From positions 186,001 through 250,000 of the forward strand of contig NZ_JASLGT010000009.1 of the NCBI RefSeq assembly GCF_030150205.1: a stretch of DNA of 64,000 nucleotides, read 5' to 3'. Each line of letters starts with the position of its first letter. The stretch's first letter is position 1. The DNA is from Niabella sp. (lineage in GTDB: Bacteria > Bacteroidota > Bacteroidia > Chitinophagales > Chitinophagaceae). The notes under the pieces were generated by a model that saw only the letters and a program-made list of their open reading frames with translations, was not told where the DNA came from and did no database searches. A program made the translations under genes and the position numbers. Below are positions 43,381-51,649 of this stretch, piece by piece.

Positions 43381-46300
43381 TTACAAAGCTGCCAGACTTT
43401 CCTCGATCGCTTTTATTTTTTCTTCGGCATCTGCCTTTTTGCGGCGTTCAATCTCCACCACTTCCGGCTTTGCATTTTGTACAAAGCGTTCGTTGCCGAG
43501 TTTCTTTTCCACTGATGCCAGGAAGCCTTGCAGGTACACCAGGTCTTTTTCCAGTTGCTCTTTCTGGATGCTGGTATCCAATTCCGTAGCCGGTAAAATG
43601 AACAGCTTGTCTTTACCCACTAATACGTTGATGCATTTATCAACGGATTCTGTAGTAATGGCCACCGCTTCCACATTGGCCTGGCGTTCCAGGATGGCAG
43701 CCAGATTGGTATAGTTATCCGGCTGTGCGGTTTGTACAAACAGTTTTACCGGTTCTTTGCTCTTAATGTTATTCTTCACGCGTGCATCGCGGATGGCGGT
43801 GATGGTTTGCTTCAACAGCTCGCCCTGTGCCAGTATATTGTTATCTGTGGCCCCGGTTGGTGCGTATTGTTTTACAGAAAGATCATCGCTTTGCTCGCGC
43901 AGGAGGTGATAGATCTCTTCCGTTATAAACGGCATATAAGGATGTAACAATTGCAGCAGCTCTTCAAAGAATGCAATGGTGGCCTGCAATTTGGTGCTGT
44001 TGGTAGGGGCGCCCTGTGCAGGCTTCTGCCATTCGAGGTACCAGGAACAGAAATCGTCCCAGATTAATGAATATAAGGTCTTCAATCCTTCGCTGAGACG
44101 GAACTCTTTGAAAAGGTTCTCCATTTCGGCCTTAGCCTGCTCAATGCGGTTGCGCATCCAGGTTGCAGCAATATCCGGTTCGTTGCCGGTGCTTTCAATA
44201 ATGCCATTGGGATTGTTCTGCCACATGCGCACCAGCTTCAACGCATTCCAGATCTTATTATTAAAATTCCGGCCCTGTTCCAGTGAGCTTTCATCAAATA
44301 ACAGGTCGTTACCCGCAGGAGCAGAGATCATGATGCCAAAGCGCACCGCGTCGGCTCCGTAGGTGTCGATCAGTTTCAGCAGGTCTGGTGAGTTGCCCAG
44401 CTGCTTACTCATTTTGCGGCCCAGCTTATCGCGCACCATACCGGTGAAGTATACATCCTTAAAGGGGATCTCTTTTTCATATTCCAGTCCGGCCATAACC
44501 ATACGCGCCACCCAAAAGAAAATGATATCCTGCCCGGTTACCAGCACGGAAGTAGGGTAGTAGTACTTGATATCGGCATTGCCGGGATCGGTAATACCAT
44601 GGAATACCTCACTTGGCCAGAGCCAGGAGGAGAACCAGGTGTCGAGGACATCGCTGTCCTGCCTAAAGTCGTCAATAGTGAATGGTGAATGGTCAATGCC
44701 TTTCGCGGATTCACTACTCCCTTTTGCCCATTGACTAAAAGCCGCTTCTTTATTCTCCGCCACTACAAAGGTACCGTCCGGTGCGTACCACGCCGGTATC
44801 TGCTGGCCCCACCACAGCTGGCGGCTGATGCACCAGTCCTTTACATTTTCCAGCCAGTATTTGTAGGTGGCCAGGAAGCGGTCGCCGGGGTGTATTTTAA
44901 TATCGCCGTCTACCACTGCCTTTAAAGCAGGATCGGCCAGCTCTTTCATTTTTACAAACCACTGGGTAGAGATGCGGGGTTCTACCACGGCATTGCTGCG
45001 CTGGGAAAACCCGTTCTTGTTCACGATGTCTTCTGTCTTTACCAGGTTGCCGGCTTGTTCAAGATCTATCACGATCTTCTTCCGCACAGCAAAACGATCT
45101 TCTCCCACATACAATTGGGCCGCTTCGCTCAGGGTGCCGTCTTCATTCAGCGTATCGATCACTTCCAGGTTATGTTTCAGACCCAGGTTATAGTCGTTTA
45201 TATCATGTGCCGGTGTGATCTTTAAGGCGCCGGTACCAAACTCCATATCCACGTATTCATCAAAAATGATGGGGATACGGCGATTGATCAAAGGCACAAA
45301 CGCATAGGCCCCTTTTAAGTGTTGGTAGCGGGCATCATTGGGGTTTACGCAGATGGCGGTATCGCCCAGAATGGTTTCCGGGCGGGTGGTGGCAATGGTA
45401 ATGAATTGATTTCCACTGCTAATATCTTCCTTGTTCGTTAAAATATCAAAATCAATAATTTTTGGTATCTTTGTGTCAGCGGGAGTCGTTTCGGACGTGT
45501 GAGAGAAGGATTCCACCCCCGGAGTTTCCGGGTTGTCGGAAGGCACAGCTCGCCCGCTTGTAAGGGAAGATTCTAAACCAGTCTTCCCTTTCATTTTGCG
45601 CATAGTTTGCAGCATCAGTTCCTGCCGGCCGGTTCTTATCTCTTCTAAATAAATAATGGTGCCGTCTTCAAATGTTTTGCAATAGGTGATTGTTTCTTTT
45701 TGTTGTTTGTTCGGTCCAGATGCAATTACCTCATCGGGTTGATTCAATACATCAATGATTAATTCAAAGTCTTGTTCTGTTATCGCAATCTGCCCCCGGC
45801 CTTCTTCTATAGCCGGGTTGCCATGGTTATTAAGTATGTGATTAAAACCGCTTCTGTCTATTGCGTGTACATAGCCTTCACTAATTTCAATGCCTGTAAG
45901 TTCCGACAGGAATGCAGCACCTTCCGGTGTTACGCTCCCGATAACCGTTTTATCAATGGTATTAGCGGGATCTGATTTGATTTTGTTTACAAGGCTCCTT
46001 ACAATACTTTTTGCTTTTGCCAGCAATTCTTTTGCCGTCCAGATCTTCAGGAACGGTTCCCGGAGCATATTGCCGCCATCCAGCTTGTATTGTACATAAT
46101 ACAGCTTGCTCTGTACCTCGCGGTATTCCACTTCCTCATCGCTGAGGGCCGTTTTGGCAGCCGGGTCCCAGTTGATCATGCGGGCCCCGCGATAGATCAG
46201 TCCTTTATTATACAGGTCTACAAAAACCTTTATAACGGCTTTGTAATAGTGGTCGTCCATGGTAAAGCTAACCCGGTTCCAGTCTACACTGCAACCCAGG

Positions 46301-46695
46301 CGCTCGATCTGGTTATAAATGATGCCACCATATTTTTCTTTCCATTCAAACGCATATTTCAGGAATTCCCCACGGGTCAGGCTGTTTTTGTCGATGCCCT
46401 TTTCCTCCTTCAGCATCTGCACCACTTTGGCCTCCGTGGCAATGGACGCGTGGTCGCTGCCGGGGACCCAGCAGGCGTTAAAGCCGCTCATGCGGGCGCG
46501 GCGCACCAGTATGTCCTGCACGGTTTCATTGAGGGTGTGTCCCATATGCAACACGCCGGTAACATTGGGGGGCGGAATGACCACGGTATAGGCCGGGCGT
46601 TCATCCGGGGTGCTGTTAAAATACCCTTTTTCCTTCCAATGCCCCGTCCACCGGGTCTCAATAGCTGCTGGCTCAAAATTCTTTGTTAATTCCAT
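43381..46695 (-). CDS. valS: Valyl-tRNA synthetase with two in-frame insertions, one a phage-nuclease-like domain
   Basis: Charges tRNA-Val. It has 1104 residues, whereas Bacteroidota ValS usually has about 870-880. Class I motifs are intact: PPPNVTGVLHMGHTLN (HIGH) at 41-56, the editing-site motif TIATTRPETILGDTA at 433-447, and KMSKQLGNSPD at 761-771; the C-terminal coiled coil is present. Residues 207-429 interrupt the front of the CP1 editing domain, between YYVQYKLDG and QFITIATTRPET; removing them leaves about 881 residues, a normal ValS. A second insertion lies at about 659-676 before FRQDSDVLDTWFSS. Both keep the frame, so the enzyme is presumably functional. It is the only valS in the window. 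Confidence 0.97.
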   Translation of the reverse strand: MELTKNFEPAAIETRWTGHWKEKGYFNSTPDERPAYTVVIPPPNVTGVLHMGHTLNETVQDILVRRARMSGFNACWVPGSDHASIATEAKVVQMLKEEKGIDKNSLTRGEFLKYAFEWKEKYGGIIYNQIERLGCSVDWNRVSFTMDDHYYKAVIKVFVDLYNKGLIYRGARMINWDPAAKTALSDEEVEYREVQSKLYYVQYKLDGGNMLREPFLKIWTAKELLAKAKSIVRSLVNKIKSDPANTIDKTVIGSVTPEGAAFLSELTGIEISEGYVHAIDRSGFNHILNNHGNPAIEEGRGQIAITEQDFELIIDVLNQPDEVIASGPNKQQKETITYCKTFEDGTIIYLEEIRTGRQELMLQTMRKMKGKTGLESSLTSGRAVPSDNPETPGVESFSHTSETTPADTKIPKIIDFDILTNKEDISSGNQFITIATTRPETILGDTAICVNPNDARYQHLKGAYAFVPLINRRIPIIFDEYVDMEFGTGALKITPAHDINDYNLGLKHNLEVIDTLNEDGTLSEAAQLYVGEDRFAVRKKIVIDLEQAGNLVKTEDIVNKNGFSQRSNAVVEPRISTQWFVKMKELADPALKAVVDGDIKIHPGDRFLATYKYWLENVKDWCISRQLWWGQQIPAWYAPDGTFVVAENKEAAFSQWAKGSSESAKGIDHSPFTIDDFRQDSDVLDTWFSSWLWPSEVFHGITDPGNADIKYYYPTSVLVTGQDIIFFWVARMVMAGLEYEKEIPFKDVYFTGMVRDKLGRKMSKQLGNSPDLLKLIDTYGADAVRFGIMISAPAGNDLLFDESSLEQGRNFNNKIWNALKLVRMWQNNPNGIIESTGNEPDIAATWMRNRIEQAKAEMENLFKEFRLSEGLKTLYSLIWDDFCSWYLEWQKPAQGAPTNSTKLQATIAFFEELLQLLHPYMPFITEEIYHLLREQSDDLSVKQYAPTGATDNNILAQGELLKQTITAIRDARVKNNIKSKEPVKLFVQTAQPDNYTNLAAILERQANVEAVAITTESVDKCINVLVGKDKLFILPATELDTSIQKEQLEKDLVYLQGFLASVEKKLGNERFVQNAKPEVVEIERRKKADAEEKIKAIEESLAAL
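44671..44735. repeat. Heptamer repeat inserted in frame in valS
   Basis: On the + strand four 7-base units run in phase (GTCAATA, GTGAATG, GTGAATG, GTCAATG), and the segment begins GTCAAT and ends ATTGAC. On the valS strand it encodes about 18 residues including GIDHSPFTIDD, which are absent from ordinary ValS (where the DLRQDxDVLDTWF segment follows directly). The same unit family occurs between genes at 54389-54417. Confidence 0.75.
45409..46077 (-). other. PBECR/MuF-type nuclease-like domain inserted in ValS (residues 207-429)
   Basis: About 223 residues with no counterpart in ordinary ValS. Residues 250-370 carry the pattern of the phage barnase/EndoU/colicin E5-D/RelE-like domains found at the C-termini of MuF head proteins (PBECR2 type): GSVTPEGAAFLSELTGIE, then H277-A-I-D, FNHILNNHG (H286, H291), RGQIAITEQDFELIIDVLNQ, PDEV, and IYLEEIRTGRQELMLQTMRK (R354, T364). 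Residues 371-429 are a Ser/Thr/Pro-rich tail like those that end such phage proteins. The basis is my pattern recognition; a profile search is needed for the family name. Activity is unknown. Confidence 0.75.
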
Positions 46696-46871
46696 AAGGC
46701 GGCAAATTTACTGCATTTCATGGATAAAAATCGCCGCAGATTGTGCATAAAAGAAGTGCTTTTCGACGTATATGTGGCTGTTCATAAGGTGTGGTGGACA
46801 AGGCTACGCTGTAACCCATCCCGGGGCGTTTATTCCCTCATTTTAGCCGTTCATTTCTTCAAACTACTCCT

Positions 46872-46906
46872 GGTTGTTAAAAAACAACCGTAAGTAGCGT
46901 ACTTAC
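46872..46906. promoter_or_regulatory. Two adjacent perfect inverted repeats upstream of the XRE/pentapeptide gene
   Basis: GGTTGTT (46872-46878) and AACAACC (46883-46889) flank AAAA, and directly next to it GTAAGTA (46890-46896) and TACTTAC (46900-46906) flank GCG. A third ACAACC follows at 46905-46910. They lie about 75 bases before the regulator's ATG, in the region shared with divergent valS, and are candidate operators for autoregulation. Confidence 0.55.
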
Positions 46907-46978
46907 AACCAAAAGTTGCTGCTTTTTTTTGGAACCAGGGAACGAATGCGGACACCTTTGTGTAATAAAAAAACATTT

Positions 46979-47908
46979 ATGGAAGCAAAGACCATCGGCA
47001 GCAAAATTGCCACAGCACGAAAAAGAATCAATATCTCCCAGGCGCAACTGGCCGAACGTTTGTTTATCAGTCCGCAGGCAGTAGGTAAATGGGAGCGTGG
47101 AGAATCGGTGCCGGATCTGATTACCTTTAACCGGCTTGCGGAAGTTTTAGGGGTGGACCTTAACTATTTCTCTGAAAGTTTTTCATCCGGGGAGTTTACA
47201 TCCGACGCTGAAGTGCCTGCATCCGAAGACCCCATCCCGGTTCTGCAACCTGCGAGGTTTGATGACAACCAGGCACTGCACGGAACAGGAACTAAAAAGC
47301 GGAACTGGGATATGTCGCGGGGCAACTGGGCAGATGCTGATTTCTCCGGTCTGGAAAACCTGCATGAAAAATTCAGTTCTTCCAATATGCAGCGCTGCAA
47401 ATTCATCGGCTCGGATCTGTCGGGCCTGCTGCTGAAAAGCAACCATATCCGTCATTGCGATTTTTCGGGTTCCGATATCAATGGCAGCCGTATTCAGCAT
47501 TCGCACCTGGCCAACAACCAGTTTACAAGCTGCTCTTTAAAAGAAGCCGAGTTTTCCGGGAGCTACATCCTGAGTTGTGACTTTTCGGGTGCCGATTTTT
47601 CCGGGGCAACTATTAAATCCGGAGGCCTCGAGAAAAGCACAATAGTAAATGCGGGCTGGAAGCATACCTCATTTATTGAAACCTACCTTGCTGATATTAT
47701 TTTTGATGGGATCATTGATGACTGTTATTTTGAAAACTGTGCCTTTTCGCGGGTTACATTCCAGGATGCAACCCTGATCAATACCTTTTTTAAAGGAAGG
47801 AGCTTAAAAAAGATCCGCTTTGTAAATTGCCGGACCGACCGAATGACCTATGAGTTTCTGAAGAATGGGAGAGCCGATCTGAAAGGCGTTACCCTGCTGG
47901 CATCATAA
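46979..47908 (+). CDS. XRE-family HTH regulator fused to pentapeptide repeats
   Basis: 309 residues from ATG 46979; a TTG at 46916 in frame is upstream of the promoter-like CACCTTTG and is not used. Residues 5-60 are a Cro/CI-type HTH (IGSKIATARKRINISQAQLA, then LFISPQAVGKWERGESVPDL). After a ~50-residue linker, the rest is a right-handed pentapeptide-repeat helix (for example CDFSGSDINGSRIQHSHLAN, SCDFSGADFSGATIKSGGLE). Such fusions are seen in Bacteroidota; the repeat part may sense a partner or act as a DNA mimic. Target genes are unknown, but adjacent inverted repeats suggest autoregulation. Confidence 0.92.
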   Translation: MEAKTIGSKIATARKRINISQAQLAERLFISPQAVGKWERGESVPDLITFNRLAEVLGVDLNYFSESFSSGEFTSDAEVPASEDPIPVLQPARFDDNQALHGTGTKKRNWDMSRGNWADADFSGLENLHEKFSSSNMQRCKFIGSDLSGLLLKSNHIRHCDFSGSDINGSRIQHSHLANNQFTSCSLKEAEFSGSYILSCDFSGADFSGATIKSGGLEKSTIVNAGWKHTSFIETYLADIIFDGIIDDCYFENCAFSRVTFQDATLINTFFKGRSLKKIRFVNCRTDRMTYEFLKNGRADLKGVTLLAS

Positions 47909-47926
47909 ACCTGACAAAACAGAAAG

Positions 47927-48139
47927 ATGATCCATGTATTTAAGACATCTGTTAAAACCAAGAAGGATGTATTGCGGCTAAAGTTTGTTTTAACTGATTT
48001 GTTGCAATCATCAAACTGGAATTTTGATCTTGATGATTGTGATAAGATTTTACGGGTAGAAAGTTCAATTGAAATTGGGTCTTCCATCATCAAACTGTTG
48101 CTGGAATGCGGATTTGAGTGTGAAGAATTAAGCTGCTGA
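47927..48139 (+). CDS. Small conserved hypothetical protein (HMA-like fold possible)
   Basis: 70 residues: MIHVFKTSVKTKKDVLRLKF, with WNFDLDDCDKILRVESS in the middle and CGFECEELSC at the end. The beta-alpha-beta-beta-alpha-beta-like layout resembles heavy-metal-associated domains, but the usual MxCxxC is missing and the C-terminal Cys residues are placed differently. It starts 18 bases after the XRE gene, so co-expression is likely. Confidence 0.7.
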   Translation: MIHVFKTSVKTKKDVLRLKFVLTDLLQSSNWNFDLDDCDKILRVESSIEIGSSIIKLLLECGFECEELSC

Positions 48140-48147
48140 CAAAATAA

Positions 48148-48174
48148 ATCTGCAGGAAAAGTCTTCCTGCAGAT
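48148..48174. terminator. Hairpin after the XRE/small protein gene pair
   Basis: ATCTGCAGGAA and TTCCTGCAGAT form an exact 11-bp stem with a 5-base loop, 8 bases past the stop. There is no T run on the + strand, so it could stabilise the transcript end rather than terminate strictly. Confidence 0.5.
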
Positions 48175-48510
48175 CAGCGTTTGCTGCCCCCATACGCAAA
48201 AATGCAGTATTTTACATACGAACGAGTGTTCTGTGCAAATAAGCCGTATGCGATCACTATAATATGTCCCGTAACAAGTTGGTCAAATATTATGGCATGT
48301 GCAAATACTATTGCCGCAGGGTTTTCCGGTTGCAAAAAAAGTTTATTTTAGCAAAAATCAATTGAAAAAACGATAGCAGTGTGCAGCCGGCAAGCAGAAC
48401 GAAGACAGGCAGGAGTTTTATATGTTTATAAGAGGCGGTAAATATCAAATATCGATTGCCTGTGCGTATAATATGTTATGGCAGTATGCTGCACCGAACA
48501 AAAGGAACAA
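48175..48510. other. Gap before the rhomboid gene
   Basis: 336 bases without a gene or a clear repeat. A TATTTTAGC sequence near 48347 may belong to the promoter of the downstream gene; nothing else is recognised. Confidence 0.4.
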
Positions 48511-50085
48511 ATGAAAGAATTATCAAACAAACTGCGGATCATTTACAAACCGTTTTTACTTATCAGTATCGGGTTTATTTTATTATATACCCTGTTGCAT
48601 TGGCTGCTGTTTATAAAGGCGGCAATACCCTTAAAGGAGGACATTGTCAAGCTTTGGTTGCCCTTTGGGTTGCCCTGGATACCTATTTTGATTTGGCTGC
48701 GTCCCAGGATCAGGCTCCTGAACTTTAAGAATGATAACGCAGCCTTTGGCTATCAGTTCCTGGCGTCAATAGCAATAGCCATTCCAACGATTATAGCGCA
48801 GGAGTACCTGGTTACTGCAACGGGTAAACTAACCCAGCTGGATAATATCAGTCAGATTGAAAAAACAAAAAAGACGAAATATTATGCGCTTAAGCATTAT
48901 TATATCGATAAGGAACATATTGCTATTGAAAATGCTGCCACCATAACCGGGAAGCATAATGAAAATTTTAATATGCAAATTTATGTTGCTATGCCTGTTT
49001 TAGTGACCAGTGCTGATACTGTTAAAATGGGAAGTACCTGCTGGCTGGGGAAACGGTATTTTGAGCGGATCAGTAACCGGTTGAGCGAGCAGGAAAAGAA
49101 TGATCAATACAAGGCCTTTGCAGAAAAGTCGCAAACTGAGTTTGAACAGACGGACTTTAGCAAGTTTACATATCTGGAAGTTATGGGTAATACAGATGAT
49201 CATGACGGGTACAATAAGGCGTTAAAGAAATTGGGGGCCAATGCCCCCGGTCCGAATATGATCTTTGAGGCAAAGGCCGAGCCGTTTGAACAAAGGAACG
49301 GCAGAAAGCTGCCCTGGATTTTTGGCTCTTTTGCTATTGGTGCAGCAGTTTGGTTGTTATTCCTGTTATTCCCGAAAGTTGACCAGGAACGAATAAAGAA
49401 ATTCAAAACGGGTACCTCTGCAAAAGAGAGTGGTCTTAAAGAGGTATTTGAAGTAATGCTACCAAGACGGGACTTTTTTATTACACCGATCCTTATCGAT
49501 CTGAATATTCTTATATACCTGGCAATGGTATTTGCGGGACTTGGATTTATTTCCTTTCAGGGGACAGATCTGATTCATTGGGGCGCTAATTTTAGACCTT
49601 TAACAACAGATGGACAATGGTGGAGATTGCTCACCAACACGTTTTTGCATGGCGGGCTGATGCACCTCCTGGCAAATATGTTCGGGTTACTGTTTGTTGG
49701 CGTATTCCTGGAGCCGCTTCTGGGCAAATGGCGGTATTTGCTGGTGTACCTGATTGCAGGGATTTTAGCCAGTGCTGCAAGCATATGGTGGTATGATGCC
49801 ACTGTAAGCGTTGGTGCTTCAGGCGCCATTTTTGGACTTTATGGTTTTTTTCTGTCGTGCTTGCTTTTAAAAATATTCCCACCTGATTTTGGAAAAACGT
49901 TCTTAATAAGTACACTGGTATTTGTAGGCGTGAACCTGGTTATGGGGCTTACAGGAGGTATTGATAACGCGGCACATATCGGAGGGCTACTGAGCGGCTT
50001 TTTGCTGGGATTGATATGCTCAACATGGCTTAAACGAAAGGCGGCAAATACAGTGGCCTATGAAATAGAAAAACCGGAAGCCTAA
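48511..50085 (+). CDS. Rhomboid-family intramembrane serine protease with long N-terminal region
   Basis: 524 residues from ATG 48511; ATG 48478 would add 11. The C-terminal ~200 residues are a rhomboid domain: WWRLLTNTFLHGGLMHLLAN (the H and N of the oxyanion region), the catalytic serine in VSVGASGAIFGLYG, and the catalytic His in IDNAAHIGGLLSGFLLGL. N-terminal part: two or three TM helices, then a ~170-residue soluble region (IEKTKKTKYYALKHYYIDKE...) and another TM. This extra soluble domain is unusual in length and of unknown function. It cleaves membrane proteins; substrates are unknown. Confidence 0.93.
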   Translation: MKELSNKLRIIYKPFLLISIGFILLYTLLHWLLFIKAAIPLKEDIVKLWLPFGLPWIPILIWLRPRIRLLNFKNDNAAFGYQFLASIAIAIPTIIAQEYLVTATGKLTQLDNISQIEKTKKTKYYALKHYYIDKEHIAIENAATITGKHNENFNMQIYVAMPVLVTSADTVKMGSTCWLGKRYFERISNRLSEQEKNDQYKAFAEKSQTEFEQTDFSKFTYLEVMGNTDDHDGYNKALKKLGANAPGPNMIFEAKAEPFEQRNGRKLPWIFGSFAIGAAVWLLFLLFPKVDQERIKKFKTGTSAKESGLKEVFEVMLPRRDFFITPILIDLNILIYLAMVFAGLGFISFQGTDLIHWGANFRPLTTDGQWWRLLTNTFLHGGLMHLLANMFGLLFVGVFLEPLLGKWRYLLVYLIAGILASAASIWWYDATVSVGASGAIFGLYGFFLSCLLLKIFPPDFGKTFLISTLVFVGVNLVMGLTGGIDNAAHIGGLLSGFLLGLICSTWLKRKAANTVAYEIEKPEA

Positions 50086-50096
50086 AGCAGCACAAA

Positions 50097-50136
50097 CCGC
50101 ATTTATCGGTGAGAACTGTTTCGCAGATAAATGCGG
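50097..50136. terminator. Hairpin between convergent rhomboid and porin genes
   Basis: CCGCATTTATC (50097-50107) and GATAAATGCGG (50126-50136) form an 11-bp stem with an 18-base loop. No T run on either strand; 12 bases after the rhomboid stop. Confidence 0.5.
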
Positions 50137-50261
50137 CCGAGTTATGAAACTTGCGAACTGGTGTGGAATGCTATATTTATCCGGCAGACGTTACCCGTCT
50201 TACAATACCGTAGTGTTTAGCGGGAAAATCAATGCGCATATTACCTCAATTGTGCTGGCAG

Positions 50262-51614
50262 TTATATATCAATATGTCCTCGTAATCCAAAGGCATGCAC
50301 CGGTCCGCGGTCTTTGTTATAACCAGGATGTCGAATGAACTGGTAATCGAAAGTGACCGATAAAAACCGTGTCAGACGGGCATTGTAATAGGTTTCAAGA
50401 ATGCCCTCCAATCCATAGTTTAGCCGCCCATCGCCAATGATAAAGCCATAACCTCCGTTTTTTAAAAAATCCCGGTGTGGTTTGGAAATGCCGTTCAGGC
50501 CGGCGGCGAGGCCCCATACATCATCCGGACGCTTCCAGCGGCTTCCTTTAGCAGAAAGCCCGGCGTTGATGGTATGGTCAATTTCGGTAAAGGCCCAGGA
50601 TGCATATTGGCCGTCGTTCCAGCCCAGCCGGCTAAAGAAGCCGATATCATGGGTGATTTCCTGTGCTATGTTAAGGCCCAGTTCCAGCTTTTTACCGCCA
50701 TAGCGGGTGTTTTCGGCATTGCCCTTTATGACCGCTAACAGGAAGCTGTCGTTGACGGCAAGGGCTTTCATACCGTCTGCGTAAGACGGCGCCCGGGTAT
50801 GGGTATTGCTAATGATGAAACTGATCTTGCCTTTATGACTGTTGATGGAATGCTGGTGTTCCAGTTCCAGGGTTTCTGAATGCGCCTTGCCGGGCCGGTA
50901 TTCCATCAAATGATAATTGGCAATACGGGGTACGGCTACTGTAGACAAACGTACTGCCCAACGGGGTTTGATGAGTTCTACCACTACACCCTCCGTATAT
51001 CCCCGGGTATTGGCGGGATAATCCCAGGTGCCGTTGGCCCAAAGGGACCAGTTAAAAAACTGGGTACGGGGGTCATTGCTGTATTCGTTGGCGTCATAGA
51101 AATCAGAGATTGCAAATTTTCCGGCGCTGATGGTAATACGGCTGGCAGGTAACTGGTCTTCCAATTGATTGTTATCGTCACTTACTTTTTCATAGCTGGT
51201 ATTACCCAATGGAATATGTTGTTGCAGGTAGGCCCGGGCAATAAATACCTGCGGGGCCACTTCTCCCACGCGATAGGTTTCTCCGTTTAAAGCACCCGCT
51301 ACGCCCTGGGCAAAACTCAAACCCTTACCACCGGATACTTCCGGGTTCACATAGATTGCCGCGCCTTTCCACAATCTTCTTCCCAGGAAAAGGGTAGCCG
51401 TAAGACTGGTTGCGGTGGGTTCCACAGAATCGGCCAGAGAATTCATGCCACTGTATAGTGCCCTGAACCCGGAGTGTTTCTGTGCAATGACGGTGGTCTG
51501 AAAATGGGCGGTCCATTTAGGCAGCGAGCTGTCTTGCGGATGCTCCTGGGCCGTTGCCAGCTGAGCAAGCGCGAGTAAGCAAAGTGTGATAAAGCGTTTG
51601 GGGTTAGAGATCAT
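50262..51614 (-). CDS. OprB-like carbohydrate-selective porin family protein
   Basis: 450 residues from ATG 51614; the frame is open 96 bases further up but 51614 starts the signal peptide (ISNPKRFITLCLLALAQLATAQ). Motifs of the family: KWTAHFQTTVIAQKHSGF near the N-terminus, ISAGKFAISDFYDANEYSND, FFNWSLWANGTWDYPANTRG, and the closing strand FDYQFIRHPGYNKDRGPVHAFGLRG. It sits 35 bases after mgtA and may be co-transcribed, hinting at a combined ion or osmolyte role; a sugar role is the family default. Confidence 0.88.
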   Translation of the reverse strand: MISNPKRFITLCLLALAQLATAQEHPQDSSLPKWTAHFQTTVIAQKHSGFRALYSGMNSLADSVEPTATSLTATLFLGRRLWKGAAIYVNPEVSGGKGLSFAQGVAGALNGETYRVGEVAPQVFIARAYLQQHIPLGNTSYEKVSDDNNQLEDQLPASRITISAGKFAISDFYDANEYSNDPRTQFFNWSLWANGTWDYPANTRGYTEGVVVELIKPRWAVRLSTVAVPRIANYHLMEYRPGKAHSETLELEHQHSINSHKGKISFIISNTHTRAPSYADGMKALAVNDSFLLAVIKGNAENTRYGGKKLELGLNIAQEITHDIGFFSRLGWNDGQYASWAFTEIDHTINAGLSAKGSRWKRPDDVWGLAAGLNGISKPHRDFLKNGGYGFIIGDGRLNYGLEGILETYYNARLTRFLSVTFDYQFIRHPGYNKDRGPVHAFGLRGHIDI

Positions 51615-51649
51615 GATAAGGTTTTTAGGATTGTACTGCAAATTAGCTT

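Noticed and set aside
45409..46077. valS insertion explained as an intein
   Set aside because: No Cys/Ser at the N-terminal splice junction, no HN-(C/S/T) at the end, and no splicing or homing-endonuclease blocks; the sequence instead matches a phage nuclease-like domain.
43381..46695. valS as a pseudogene or frameshift fusion
   Set aside because: One uninterrupted frame with all class I motifs before and after the insertions; no second valS is seen to make it dispensable.
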